Part shown: positions 17,465 through 26,417 of the stretch, piece by piece
How the letters are laid out: the number at the start of each line of letters is the position of its first letter
How positions within the stretch are numbered: position 1 is the first letter of the stretch
Assembly (NCBI RefSeq): GCF_029109325.1
Contig: NZ_JAQKQJ010000007.1
Span: 124,001-188,000, forward strand
Length of the DNA stretch: 64,000 bases
Reading direction: 5' to 3'
From: Nodosilinea sp. PGN35
GTDB taxonomy: Bacteria; Cyanobacteriota; Cyanobacteriia; Phormidesmidales; Phormidesmidaceae
Notes under the pieces: model-generated
The model's input: the letters and a program-made list of their open reading frames with translations, nothing else
What the model was told of the DNA's origin: nothing
Database searches by the model: none
Made by a program: the position numbers and the translations under genes

Positions 17465-18820
17465 TCAGCGGCTTAAGCTTAGCGAAGGCTCTGCCGACGG
17501 CATGGGGGCGGCGACTTCGCCAAACAGGTCGTAGGTGTCGGCGGCGGTAATTTTGACGGGCACAATCTGGTTGAGGGGAGCAGTGCCGGTCACGTAGACC
17601 AGGCCGTCCACCTCGGGGGCGAAGCGATCGCTGCGGCCGATCGCTTCGCCCGTGGACGGGTTTTCTTGCTCAATCAGCACATCGACGGTGCGGCCAATGT
17701 GGGCGCGGTTGTGCTCCCAGGCGATGGGCTGCTGGGCCAGCATGATTGCCTCGCGGCGGCGATCGCGCTCCTCCTGGGGCACCTGGTTGGGCAGGCTGTA
17801 GGCGGGGGTGCCCTCCTCAGCGGAGAAGCTGAACACGCCCACGTGGTCAAACCGATGGCGCTCTACGAATTCCAGCAGGTGCTCGACATGGGCCTCGGTT
17901 TCGCCAGGGAAACCCACAATAAAGGTAGTGCGCAGCACGGCCTCGGGCAGGGCCTCTTTGATGCGGTGGATCACATCGTCGTTGACCTGCCCCTGCCAGG
18001 GACGGTTCATCGCGCGCAGCACCTCAGGGTGGGAGTGCTGAAGGGGCAGATCGAGGTAGGGCAGCACGTTGGGGGTTTCGCGAATGGCGGCCAGCACCTC
18101 GGGGGTGAGGCCGGTGGGGTAGGCGTAGTGCATGCGCACCCAGGGCACGTCTACTTTACCCAGGGCGCGCAGCAGCTCGGCCAGGCGGGGCTTGCCGTAG
18201 AGATCCATGCCGTAGTTGGTGGTGATCTGAGAAATCAGCACCAGCTCCTGCACGCCCTCGGCGGCTAGCTGGTGGGCCTCAGCCACGATGGACTCGATGG
18301 AGCGCGATCGCTGGTTGCCCCGCAGGTGCGGAATAATGCAGAAGGCGCAGCGGTAGTCGCAGCCCTCCGCCACCCGCAGATAGGCCACGCTGGAGGCCGT
18401 CGTGCGGTAGCGGGGGACGGTTTCATCGGCAATATAGGTGGGTTCGGGGGAAACAATCTTGACGCGTTCCCCGGCTTCGGCCCGCTCGATCACCTCGACA
18501 ATGCGGTTGTAGTCGCCGGTACCCACCAGGGCCACGGCCTCGGGAATTTCTTCGAGCAGCTCGTTTTGAAAATGCTGGGCCAGGCAGCCCGTGATCACCA
18601 CTTTCTTTTGGGCTGCGGCCAGCTCTACCAGGGTGCGCACCGACTCTTCCCGCGCCGCTTCGATAAAACTACAGGTATTGACCACGACGTAGTCGGCCAG
18701 CTCTTCGTTGGCATCGACTTGGTAGCCCGCCTGGACGAGCAAACCGAGCATGTGCTCGGTATCGACCCGGTTTTTCTCGCAGCCCAGGTGGTTAAACGCA
18801 ACCGTTGGCTTCAGCCCCAT
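17465..18820 (-). CDS. rimO: ribosomal protein S12 methylthiotransferase
   Basis: 451 residues. The N-terminal MTTase domain ([20 protein letters not shown]) carries Cys14 and further cysteines (NTCSF, TGCLAQ) for the auxiliary 4Fe-4S cluster. The radical SAM motif is [11 protein letters not shown] and the C-terminus has a TRAM domain ([11 protein letters not shown]...[12 protein letters not shown]). RimO adds a methylthio group to an Asp of ribosomal protein S12. It is distinguished from MiaB by the NHLGCEKN and [10 protein letters not shown] patterns. It is the first gene of the rimO-crhR unit; 353 bp of non-coding DNA precede it. Confidence 0.96.
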   Translation of the reverse strand: MGLKPTVAFNHLGCEKNRVDTEHMLGLLVQAGYQVDANEELADYVVVNTCSFIEAAREESVRTLVELAAAQKKVVITGCLAQHFQNELLEEIPEAVALVGTGDYNRIVEVIERAEAGERVKIVSPEPTYIADETVPRYRTTASSVAYLRVAEGCDYRCAFCIIPHLRGNQRSRSIESIVAEAHQLAAEGVQELVLISQITTNYGMDLYGKPRLAELLRALGKVDVPWVRMHYAYPTGLTPEVLAAIRETPNVLPYLDLPLQHSHPEVLRAMNRPWQGQVNDDVIHRIKEALPEAVLRTTFIVGFPGETEAHVEHLLEFVERHRFDHVGVFSFSAEEGTPAYSLPNQVPQEERDRRREAIMLAQQPIAWEHNRAHIGRTVDVLIEQENPSTGEAIGRSDRFAPEVDGLVYVTGTAPLNQIVPVKITAADTYDLFGEVAAPMPSAEPSLSLSR

Positions 18821-19173
18821 GGTGTCTCTCAGTGTGTAACGTGCCGATCATGCCAGAAGCCTTGGGTCATTGGGTTTGAACTCAGTCGCACCAGGCCAAC
18901 AGGGAACCGTATTACCGGTACCAGCACCCTCAACACCACCGCTCAGGCATCCATCAATCCTGTGTTGACGAATTGCCCAGCAAATCTTTTGGCCAATGGC
19001 ACCGGGGGGCAATACAAATTAACACTCATAAATAATACATCACAAAAGCAGGGGTGTCCTAAATCGCGGCCCAGGGATTGATATGCTGATAGGGTGGGTT
19101 GGGCCTGGCCTCGCTGCGGCGAGTCGGGTCAACCTGTGGTTCTATACGTTAGGCGAGTCCAGGCAAAATTCAC
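18821..19173. other. 353-bp divergent intergenic region between rimO and btpA
   Basis: It should carry the outward promoters of rimO-crhR (minus) and btpA (plus). The stretch 19015-19050 is AT-rich (ATTAACACTCATAAATAATA). No gene, repeat or clear operator is visible. Confidence 0.5.
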
Positions 19174-20043
19174 GTGGACTTAATCGAAGTCTTTAACACC
19201 CGTAATCCGGTGATTGGGGTACTGCACCTGCTGCCCCTGCCGACGTCTCCCCGCTGGCAGGGAGACTTGCAGGCCGTGATCGATCGCGCTGAGCAAGAGG
19301 CCACGGCCCTCGCCTCGGGCGGCGTCCACGGCATTATTGTGGAAAATTTTTTTGACGCCCCCTTCACCAAGGATGCTGTAGACCCGGCGGTGGTCAGTGC
19401 CATGGGGCTGGTGGTGCAGCGGTTGCAGACCTTGATCACGGTGCCCATCGGCATCAATGTGCTGCGCAACGACGCCCGCAGCGCCCTGGCGATCGCCACC
19501 TGCACCGGAGCCGCCTTCATCCGCGTCAACGTGCTGACGGGGGTGATGGCCACCGACCAGGGTTTGATCGAAGGCTGCGCCCACGAGCTGTTGCGCTACC
19601 GCAAGGAGTTGGGCAGCTCGGTACAGATTTTGGCCGATGTGCTGGTCAAGCACGCCCGTCCCCTGGGGTCGCCCAACCTCACCACGGCGGTGCAGGAGAC
19701 CATTCACCGGGGGTTGGCCGACGGCATTATTTTGTCGGGCTGGGCGACGGGCAGCCCGCCCAGCCTAGAAGATTTGGAGCTGGCCAAGGCCGCGGCGGGC
19801 GATCGCCCCGTCTTTATCGGCAGCGGAGCCGATGTTGAGAACATCGGCTCCCTGATGAAAGCCGCCGACGGCGTCATTGTCGCCAGTTCCCTCAAGCGTC
19901 AGGGCGACATTAACCAGCCCATCGACCCGATTCGGGTGGGACAGTTTGTTGAGGCCATGCAGGAAGGCCTCGAGCTGCTTCAGGGCAATCTGTCGTTGCC
20001 TAGCCTGTCGTCCGCCGAAGGAGCCCTGCCCACTCCTCGGTGA
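19174..20043 (+). CDS. btpA: BtpA-family photosystem I biogenesis protein
   Basis: 289 residues starting at a GTG (19174). The TIM-barrel-like BtpA family is recognised from NPVIGVLHLLPLPTSPRW, GVHGIIVENFFDAPF, VPIGINVLRNDARSALAIA, FIRVNVLTGVMATDQGLIEG and the C-terminal GSGADVENIGSLMKAADGVIV. In Synechocystis BtpA is a peripheral thylakoid protein needed for stable PsaA/PsaB; the biochemical reaction is unknown. The family is also found in non-photosynthetic prokaryotes. The next gene (VKOR fusion) is on the same strand 103 bp away. Confidence 0.93.
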   Translation: MDLIEVFNTRNPVIGVLHLLPLPTSPRWQGDLQAVIDRAEQEATALASGGVHGIIVENFFDAPFTKDAVDPAVVSAMGLVVQRLQTLITVPIGINVLRNDARSALAIATCTGAAFIRVNVLTGVMATDQGLIEGCAHELLRYRKELGSSVQILADVLVKHARPLGSPNLTTAVQETIHRGLADGIILSGWATGSPPSLEDLELAKAAAGDRPVFIGSGADVENIGSLMKAADGVIVASSLKRQGDINQPIDPIRVGQFVEAMQEGLELLQGNLSLPSLSSAEGALPTPR

Positions 20044-20146
20044 AGGCTTTAAAATGGGCAGGGATTCAATTGCCCTGGCGGGGCCTGGGGCTGTGCGAGC
20101 CGACAGTTTAGAATTGGGGTAAACCGTTTTGGTGGAGAGACGCATC

Positions 20147-21067
20147 ATGAGACGCCGTCGTCAGGAGAGCCATTGGATTCATCGCTGGTCGCGCTGGCTG
20201 GTGGCGGGGATCGCTTTGATTGGGGCCCTGGGCACGGGGTATCTGACCATTGCCAAGCTGACCGGCGGCGGGGCCTGCCCGACGGAAGGATGCGATCGCG
20301 TGCTCTCTAGTCCTTGGGGCACTGTGTTTGGCCTACCCCTAACGCTGTTTGGCTTTTTGGCCTACGGCACCATGCTGGTCATGGCCGTCGCCCCGCTGCT
20401 CATCAACGCCGATCAGAATAAGGCACTGCGCCAAAAACTCGAAGCCTGGACCTGGCCGCTGATGTTTATGCTGGCCACGGCCATGGTGGTGTTTAGCGGT
20501 TACCTGATGACGGTGCTGGCCTTTCAGCTCCAAACCGCTTGCCCCTATTGCATTGCCTCGGCGCTGTTTGCCCTCTCGATGTTTGTGATTATTTTGTTGG
20601 GCAACCGCTGGGACGACCTGGGGCAGCTGGCCTTTACCGGCCTGATCATCGGTGTGGTGACGATTGTCGGCACCCTGGCTGTTTACGCCCCGATTAACGC
20701 CACCGGCAGCCCCGGCGGGGATATCGCCGGGCAGGCCGGGCCACCCATTACCACCGCCTCTGGCCCTGCCGAGGTTGCCCTGGCCAACCACCTCAGCGAG
20801 GTTGGTGCTGTCATGTACGGCGCTTGGTGGTGTCCCCACTGCCACGACCAAAAGCAGCTGTTTGGGGCCGAGGCCGCTACAGCAATCAACTACGTAGAGT
20901 GCGCGGAAGACGGCCAAAACCCACAGGTGGCTGTATGTCGGTCTAAACCCGAGATCACTGGTTTCCCCAGCTGGGAAATCAATGGCCAGTTTTATGCGGG
21001 CACCCAGAGCCTGCAACGCCTGGCGGAGTTGACCAACTACAGCGGGCCGACGAATTTCCAGCGCTAG
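20147..21067 (+). CDS. vitamin K epoxide reductase-thioredoxin fusion
   Basis: 306 residues. An N-terminal VKOR domain with four or five membrane helices holds a Cys pair (GGGACPTEGCDRVL) and the CxxC active site (TACPYCIASA). A C-terminal thioredoxin-like domain has WWCPHCHDQKQLFG and EITGFPSWEINGQFY with the cis-Pro. The protein takes electrons from periplasmic or lumenal thiols through the Trx domain to quinone, so it makes disulfides; the same fusion is LTO1 in chloroplasts. The ATG at 20147 follows GGAG at a 9-base spacing; an in-frame GTG at 20129 would add six residues. Confidence 0.95.
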   Translation: MRRRRQESHWIHRWSRWLVAGIALIGALGTGYLTIAKLTGGGACPTEGCDRVLSSPWGTVFGLPLTLFGFLAYGTMLVMAVAPLLINADQNKALRQKLEAWTWPLMFMLATAMVVFSGYLMTVLAFQLQTACPYCIASALFALSMFVIILLGNRWDDLGQLAFTGLIIGVVTIVGTLAVYAPINATGSPGGDIAGQAGPPITTASGPAEVALANHLSEVGAVMYGAWWCPHCHDQKQLFGAEAATAINYVECAEDGQNPQVAVCRSKPEITGFPSWEINGQFYAGTQSLQRLAELTNYSGPTNFQR

Positions 21068-21205
21068 GGACAGGGGCTAGCGAGACGTCAGGAACTGGAT
21101 GCTTTGCTGATTGCCCCAGGCGGTCGCGGCAGTGGTTGGTGACTGGGGTTTTGCTTGTACCCTACCCCGCTCCCCGGACATTGCGCTCAAGGGGAAGACG
21201 CTGAC

Positions 21206-21580
21206 TTAACCTCTGATCAAGTTAGCCAGGTTGCCGACCTCAGGCTGGCCTGGCCCGTACCAGCGCTGGGCTAGGCCGTTGAGCTGATCGAGAATGGCGA
21301 CGAGTTCCTGCGATCGCTCGGTCAGACTATAGGTCACCTGGGGCGGCACCGTGGGCTCGTAGTGGCGGTGGACAATGCCCTCCTGCTCAAGCATCCGCAG
21401 TCGCTCGGTGAGCATTTTGGTCGAAATCCCCTCCACCTGTCGCCGCAGAGCCCCAAACCGGGTGGGGCCAGCGGTGGAAAGCGTCCAGATGATGTACATC
21501 GTCCACGGCCCCGACAGCATATTCATCAGCTGATTGACCGGGCAGGGGTTGCGATCGCTCGTGGGTTGCGCCATAGACAA
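21206..21580 (-). CDS. HxlR-family winged-helix regulator
   Basis: 124 residues. The conserved Cys and first helix (NPCPVNQLMNMLSGPWTMYIIWTL), recognition helix region (GISTKMLTERLRMLEQEGIVHRHY) and wing (PTVPPQVTYSLTERSQEL) are all present. Members such as YodB, HypR and QorR sense quinones, aldehydes or oxidants through the N-terminal Cys (here about residue 12) and repress detoxifying reductases. It is divergent from a flavodoxin-type quinone reductase-like gene, separated by 94 bp containing an inverted repeat, so it very likely regulates that gene and itself (inference). Confidence 0.92.
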   Translation of the reverse strand: MSMAQPTSDRNPCPVNQLMNMLSGPWTMYIIWTLSTAGPTRFGALRRQVEGISTKMLTERLRMLEQEGIVHRHYEPTVPPQVTYSLTERSQELVAILDQLNGLAQRWYGPGQPEVGNLANLIRG

Positions 21581-21612
21581 AGCTAAATTTTGAGTAGCTA
21601 CCTCAAGGTTTC

Positions 21613-21633
21613 TACTTTACTTCAGTAAGTAGT
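21613..21633. promoter_or_regulatory. putative HxlR operator between divergent genes
   Basis: Arms CTACTT (21613-21618) and AAGTAG (21628-21633) are perfect inverted repeats, with an inner TTACT-TC-AGTAA dyad (21617-21628). The site lies between the HxlR start (21580) and the flavodoxin start (21675). Partial repeats of the same words (AGTAGCTACC, AGTTACTTTTAGTA) flank it. Confidence 0.6.
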
Positions 21634-21674
21634 TACTTTTAGTATCTAGGCGCAACGCAATCAGGTATTTAGCG

Positions 21675-22277
21675 ATGGCCACTATTGCAATTGTTTACTT
21701 TTCGGGCGGTGGGCATACCCACCTGATGGCGGAGGCGATCGCCGCCGGAGTGCGCGCCGCTGGCCACACCCCCGACCCGCTGCGAATCACGGGGGAGCAA
21801 ATCACCCAGGGCCGCTGGGCCGACGACGCCTACATGGCCCGTCTGGCCGCAGCCGATGCGATCGTGTTTGGCTCGCCTACCTACATGGGCGGCGTGGCGG
21901 CCCAGTTCAAAGCCTTTATTGACGCCGCCAGCTCCGCCTGGTTTGTGCAGCAGTGGAAAGACAAAATTGCCGCCGGGTTCACCCACTCCAGCTCCCCCAG
22001 CGGCGACAAGCAGGGCACCCTGCTATACCTGGCGATCAACGCCGCCCAGCACGGCATGGTGTGGATTGGGGCCACCGATATGCCCAGCCAGTACCAGGGC
22101 AAAGACGACGGCATCAACCGCCTGGGCTCGTTTTTAGGGATTATGGGCCAGAGCGCCATGACGATGGACGGCAGCCCGGCGGCAATCGAAGCGGGCGATC
22201 GCCTCACCGCCGAGCTATTTGGCCAACGCATTGCCCAGGCCGTCGAACGCTGGGGCCGAGTACCGGTGGCAGCTTGA
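21675..22277 (+). CDS. flavodoxin/WrbA-like NAD(P)H:quinone oxidoreductase family protein
   Basis: 200 residues of the flavodoxin-like fold. The FMN phosphate loop is in IAIVYFSGGGHTHLMAEAIAAG, with ADAIVFGSPTYMGGVAAQFKAF for the ring-binding loop and GFTHSSSPSGDKQGTL further on. These proteins reduce quinones by two electrons using NAD(P)H and FMN, preventing semiquinone radicals. The divergent HxlR gene, a family that often controls such reductases, supports a quinone or electrophile stress role. The gene ends just before a 7-bp tandem array and converges on gdhA. Confidence 0.9.
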   Translation: MATIAIVYFSGGGHTHLMAEAIAAGVRAAGHTPDPLRITGEQITQGRWADDAYMARLAAADAIVFGSPTYMGGVAAQFKAFIDAASSAWFVQQWKDKIAAGFTHSSSPSGDKQGTLLYLAINAAQHGMVWIGATDMPSQYQGKDDGINRLGSFLGIMGQSAMTMDGSPAAIEAGDRLTAELFGQRIAQAVERWGRVPVAA

Positions 22278-22280
22278 GCT

Positions 22281-22312
22281 GATTTTGGATTTTGGATTTT
22301 GGATTTTGGATT
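22281..22312 (+). repeat. heptanucleotide tandem array (GATTTTG, about 4.6 copies)
   Basis: GATTTTG is repeated exactly every seven bases just after the flavodoxin stop. Complementary words (CCAAAATC at about 22362, CAAAATCCAAAATT at about 22377-22390) lie about 60 bp on, immediately before the gdhA stop. The convergent transcripts could fold into a long stem, perhaps acting as a two-way terminator. Confidence 0.85.
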
Positions 22313-22392
22313 GAACTCTCCATCTCGGGCAGAGATCCTGGAGTAAGAAGCTGCCAATCCTCCAAAATCGCCAATTCAAAATCCAAAATTCC

Positions 22393-23685
22393 CTAGATGC
22401 CGCTGACATAGTAATCCCTCGTGCCCTTGGCGTTGAGGGCGTCGCCCAGGCGCTCCAGGGCGTGGACGTAGGCGGCGGTGCGGGGGCGAATGTCGAGATC
22501 TCGGGCGATTTTCCAGATGCTTTCGGCCTCGGTCACCATCATCGACTTGAGGCGGCTGTTGACGTCTTCGACCGACCAGTAGAGGCCGCTGCGGTTTTGC
22601 ACCCACTCGAAGTAGCTGACGGTGACGCCCCCCGCATTCACCAGAATGTCGGGAAAGACGTAGGTACCCTTCTCGGCCAGAATGTCGTCGGCTTCGGAGG
22701 TGATTGGGCCGTTGGCTACCTCAAAGATGTAGTGGGCCTGGATGCGGGAAGCGTTCTCGGCAGTGATCTGGTTTTCCAGCGCCGCTGGAATCAAAATGTC
22801 TACCTCCAGCTCCAGCAGTTCTTCGTTGGTGAGGGTGGCGTGGTCGTCTTCGACCGTGCAGACGCTGCCCTCGCAGTACACCGCCTTGAGGCTGCGGGTA
22901 GAGGCCTTGTGCTGCTGCACGCTGGGAATATCCAGCCCGCGCGGGGCATAGACGCCCCCCTGGGAGTCGCTCACCGCCACCACCCGGTAGCCCGCGTTAA
23001 ACAGCAGCCGGGCGATCACGCTGCCCGCGTTGCCGAAGCCCTGCACCGCCACGGTGGTGAGCTCTGGAGATTTGCCAAAGCGGGCCATCAGCGCCTGGAG
23101 CACGTAGAATGCTCCGGTGCCGGTGGCGGTGTCGCGGCCCTGGCTGCCGCCCATGCTCAGGGGCTTGCCGGTGATCACCGCCGGGCTCAGGCGGCGGGTG
23201 ATGATGCTGTACTGATCCATCATCCAGCCCATGATCATGGGGTTGGTGTAGACATCGGGGGCAGGGATATCGACGTCGGGGCCGATGAAGTTGGCGATCG
23301 CATCAATGTACCCCCGGCTCAGCCGCTCCAGCTCAAACTTCGACAGCTCTTTGGGGTTGACTGTTACCCCGCCCTTGGCCCCGCCCAGGGGCAAATTCAG
23401 CGCCGCGCACTTAAACGTCATCCAGAAGGCCAGGGATTGCACCTCGTCCAGGGTGACGCCGGGGTGAAAGCGAATGCCCCCTTTCGTGGGGCCACGGGTG
23501 TCGTCGTAGCGCACCCGGTAGCCCTGAAACACCTTCAGGGTGCCGTCATCCATCCGCACCGGAATCGAGACCGTCAGACTGGCCTTGGGGTAGCGCAGCC
23601 GCTCCGAGGCATCGTCAGAAATTGAAACGTACTTGAGCGCCCGCTCTAAACGGCGGTTGGCGTCAGACAAAATTGAAGTGGCCAT
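22393..23685 (-). CDS. gdhA: glutamate dehydrogenase (Glu/Leu/Phe/Val dehydrogenase family)
   Basis: 430 residues, like hexameric NAD(P)-dependent GDH. Substrate-site motifs are RYDDTRGPTKGGIRFHPGV and the catalytic Lys in PLGGAKGGV; next come DIPAPDVYTNPMIMGWMMDQYS, the Rossmann motif QGFGNAGSVIARLL and NAGGVTVSYFEWVQN. The enzyme interconverts 2-oxoglutarate plus ammonium and glutamate. The sequence is the family II type shared by many cyanobacteria. The start MATSILSDANRR at 23685 is consistent with the length of homologues. A 215-bp gap upstream separates it from the next gene on the same strand, so it is probably monocistronic. Confidence 0.93.
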   Translation of the reverse strand: MATSILSDANRRLERALKYVSISDDASERLRYPKASLTVSIPVRMDDGTLKVFQGYRVRYDDTRGPTKGGIRFHPGVTLDEVQSLAFWMTFKCAALNLPLGGAKGGVTVNPKELSKFELERLSRGYIDAIANFIGPDVDIPAPDVYTNPMIMGWMMDQYSIITRRLSPAVITGKPLSMGGSQGRDTATGTGAFYVLQALMARFGKSPELTTVAVQGFGNAGSVIARLLFNAGYRVVAVSDSQGGVYAPRGLDIPSVQQHKASTRSLKAVYCEGSVCTVEDDHATLTNEELLELEVDILIPAALENQITAENASRIQAHYIFEVANGPITSEADDILAEKGTYVFPDILVNAGGVTVSYFEWVQNRSGLYWSVEDVNSRLKSMMVTEAESIWKIARDLDIRPRTAAYVHALERLGDALNAKGTRDYYVSGI

Positions 23686-23900
23686 AGACTAACACCAGGG
23701 CAAAGGAGAAATGAACCGGCGACAGTAGACCTAACCCAAGTCCGGATGTGGAGTTCTGACTGCGGGAAAACGACCAATCCGAAGCTGGCTTGGCCTAGTT
23801 GTCGATACATTTATGGTTCCGCCAAGGGGAATCGGCCAGACCAAAAAGCAATATTTTGTATTGAAAGCTACCGTTTTACCCTCCCCATCTCCCCCCTGCC

Positions 23901-25814
23901 TCACGGCGGCAGCAGACAGGTTCCCTCCTCCAGCAGGGTCGTCAACCTCTGGGGTGTCATGGGCCGCGAGAACAGATAGCCCTGGCCGTAGTCGTAGTTG
24001 AGAGCCAGCATGAGGTCACGCTGGGCGGATTGCTCAATGCCCTCAGCCACCAGACCAAAGTTGATGCCCTCCGACAGGTTGGCGATCGCCCGGCAGATCG
24101 CCATTTTCTCCAAGTTTTGGGCAGTGGTGGGAATAAAGTAGCGATCGACTTTGACTTCGTCAAAGCGAAACTGCAACAGCTGGGCCAGCCCCGACTGCCC
24201 GGTGCCAAAGTCATCGACCTTGAGGCGCAGTGACATATCTCGCAGTCCTTGCAGGCTTTGCAGGTAGCGCTCTAAATTGCTGTAAATGCCCCGCTCGGTA
24301 ATCTCGATGCCAAAGTTGTTGTGGGCAATGCCTGCCCCGGCAACCCGCTGGGTGATGCGGTCTAAAAAATCGTCATCCTCCAGTTCTAGAGGGCTGATGT
24401 TGATAGACAGCGTAAACTGGGGGGCGATGTCCTGCCACTGGGCCAGTTGTTCTAAAGCGTTGCAGAGCACCCAGTCGCTGATGCGGTGCACCAGTCCGGT
24501 CGCTTCAGCGACCGGAATAAACTCTGAGGGCGACACCCGCCCCAGCCGGGCAGAATCCCACCGAATCAAGGCTTCCGCTCCGACGATGGCCCCGGTTTGC
24601 ATGTCGCAGATGGGCTGGTAGGCCAGCGAAAATTCTGTCTCGCTGCTGCGCTGCTCCAGGTAGGCTTCGAGGGTAATTTGGCGCAGCCGCCGTCGGGCCA
24701 AGTCGTGGTTCCACACCTGAATGCGGTGCTGAGGTGAGTTGGATCGCCGGTTGCGTTTGGCCTCTCGTAGGGCGGTCTCGGCTGCTTGCAGCAGGCGATT
24801 AATGTGAGTATCTTCCTCAAAAGCGTCAATGGTGCCGCTGGCCACACCGATGGAAGCCCCCACGTTGGCCCCTTCAATTTCGATGGCCAGGACAGCTTCT
24901 AGCACGCTGGCGGCGATGGGCACTGGCTTCGGGGTTGTTTCGGCCACAGCCGGGTCGGCGGGGGGCAGCAGCAGCAAAAATTCATCGCCGCCGTTGCGCA
25001 CGGCCAGGCCGCTGTAGGTTTGAGCGTGGTCTTGCAGCACCACCGCGACGGCCTTGAGCAGTTCATCGCCCAGATAGTGGCCCCGCTGGTCGTTGATCAG
25101 TTTGAAGCGATCGAGGTCAATAAACAGGCATGCATCCCAAGCCTCCAGCTCCATCTCTAGCACCCGGCGGTTGTAGAGCCCTGTGAGCGGGTCGTGAATA
25201 ACGCCGCTCACCTCGGTAAAGGTCATGTAGAGCAGGGTGGGGGAGAGCGGCGTCACCAGGGTCATGTACCAGCCAGACAGTTCACCCTTGTACTGGTATT
25301 CAAGCCGCTTGGGCTGGCCCGACTCCAGGGACTCCAGGTAGAGGTCAATCAGGGGTACCTGGTAGGGGTAGACCTGCTGGCGGTGGTTGGGCATCGTTTC
25401 GCAGAGGTGATCGCCTGGCTTCAGCAAGTCTTTGGTGATCACCCTGGCGGCGGGGTTGAGCTTAATCATCCTCAGATCGTCGCCGCTGCGTTCGCAGAGC
25501 AGCTTGCCGGTCAGGGCCTGCTCCCAGGTGGCCTCTAGCAGGTGAAAGGTTTCGCCCAGGTAGCGCAGCCGGGTGCGGCTGCGCAGCAAAACCACGACCG
25601 CTGACCACGAAACCCCCGCAGTCACCCAGTGCCACAGGGTGTTGTGGAGGTTTAAGGCGCTGAGGGTGTGGCCGATGCCGCAGCTGAAGACGAACATGAT
25701 CATGAGCAGCAGGTTGAGCCAAACGTCGCGTTTGGCCGTCGTCAACAGCGGCAGTAGCGTCAGGGGAATGATGAAATACGCCGCCGCGATCGCGCCGTTG
25801 GCAGCAGTTTCCAT
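23901..25814 (-). CDS. membrane GGDEF-EAL protein with ETR1-like ethylene-binding domain
   Basis: 637 residues. Three helices span about 8-24, 31-50 and 58-78. The first has AAYFIIPL and the second SCGIGHTLSAL. These align with helices I and II of the plant ethylene receptor ETR1: Tyr13, Ile16, Pro17, Cys45 and His49 match ETR1 Tyr32, Ile35, Pro36, Cys65 and His69, the last two being copper ligands. ETR1 Asp25 aligns with Asn6. A PAS-like segment (about 90-205) precedes GGDEF (275-279, intact; no RxxD inhibitory site seen) and EAL (414-416, with DDFGTG and AEGIEQ). The protein can therefore be expected to make and/or degrade c-di-GMP, perhaps under ethylene control (inference). GGGGGAGA before the ATG supports the start. 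Confidence 0.9.
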   Translation of the reverse strand: METAANGAIAAAYFIIPLTLLPLLTTAKRDVWLNLLLMIMFVFSCGIGHTLSALNLHNTLWHWVTAGVSWSAVVVLLRSRTRLRYLGETFHLLEATWEQALTGKLLCERSGDDLRMIKLNPAARVITKDLLKPGDHLCETMPNHRQQVYPYQVPLIDLYLESLESGQPKRLEYQYKGELSGWYMTLVTPLSPTLLYMTFTEVSGVIHDPLTGLYNRRVLEMELEAWDACLFIDLDRFKLINDQRGHYLGDELLKAVAVVLQDHAQTYSGLAVRNGGDEFLLLLPPADPAVAETTPKPVPIAASVLEAVLAIEIEGANVGASIGVASGTIDAFEEDTHINRLLQAAETALREAKRNRRSNSPQHRIQVWNHDLARRRLRQITLEAYLEQRSSETEFSLAYQPICDMQTGAIVGAEALIRWDSARLGRVSPSEFIPVAEATGLVHRISDWVLCNALEQLAQWQDIAPQFTLSINISPLELEDDDFLDRITQRVAGAGIAHNNFGIEITERGIYSNLERYLQSLQGLRDMSLRLKVDDFGTGQSGLAQLLQFRFDEVKVDRYFIPTTAQNLEKMAICRAIANLSEGINFGLVAEGIEQSAQRDLMLALNYDYGQGYLFSRPMTPQRLTTLLEEGTCLLPP

Positions 25815-26156
25815 GCCAGACTCTCCCCCAAAATAGTACTCCTCTACTCCATCAGCCTATGATCTCAATCAGCAATTGGGGCAGAAACTTCTAATTGTTA
25901 ACTACCGTTGGGAAGAACCTCACCGAGCTGGTACTGATTTATTGAAGTCGAATTTATGGATCCCAACCAGCGCAAATCCGTAACATTTCGCTGGCGCTAA
26001 GTGCAACGCTGTATTGCGAAGCACAACAAACTTTATCGCGGGGTAAAGCTTCAGCCCCAGGGGTGGCCGTTGCCCAAATGCCCAAAGACAATAGAGGCAA
26101 GCCTTGGCCCGGCAGCTTTTGCCCGAGGGCCACAGTCACCTACAAGGATACGCACC
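25815..26156. other. 342-bp divergent intergenic region
   Basis: Lies between the GGDEF-EAL gene (minus) and a small plus-strand gene. An open frame from 26001 runs into the small gene but looks non-coding and has no ribosome site, so I treat it as leader or promoter DNA. No repeat or operator stands out. Confidence 0.5.
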
Positions 26157-26363
26157 ATGACCAATCCCCAAGACGTGCTTGAGCACCTGAAGCAGCTTGA
26201 ACAGGGCAATACCGTTCAAAGCGCCATCTACCGCGAAGAGGCCCAGGAGGTGCTGGCTGACGAAAGCATCAGCCTCAAGCTGCGGCGGGCGATCGCCGAC
26301 CGCCTCAACCGGGCCAACCACGACCTGGGCCTGCACACCGTCACCGGCGACGACAGCTACTAG
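26157..26363 (+). CDS. small conserved hypothetical protein
   Basis: 68 residues starting MTNPQDVLEHLKQLEQGN, with AAGGA eight bases before the ATG at 26157. It is helical, charged and soluble, with no cysteine and no membrane segment (IYREEAQEVLADESISLKLRRAIADRLNRANHDLGLH). The amino-acid pattern is strongly protein-like and the frame is clean. I do not recognise the family. It is followed by a repeat-rich gap and then convergent RTX/GDSL DNA. Confidence 0.65.
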   Translation: MTNPQDVLEHLKQLEQGNTVQSAIYREEAQEVLADESISLKLRRAIADRLNRANHDLGLHTVTGDDSY

Positions 26364-26417
26364 TACTTGACCAAGCTGATTTTGACAGGGGCCAGCCGTT
26401 CTGGGTGCAGGGTGTAA

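Noticed and set aside
22281..22312. CRISPR array
   Set aside because: The repeat unit is seven bases and direct, with no spacers, so it is a simple tandem array.
22462..23625. 387-codon open frame antisense to gdhA
   Set aside because: It is a GC-rich shadow of the well-supported gdhA gene, low in real domain patterns and without a ribosome site.
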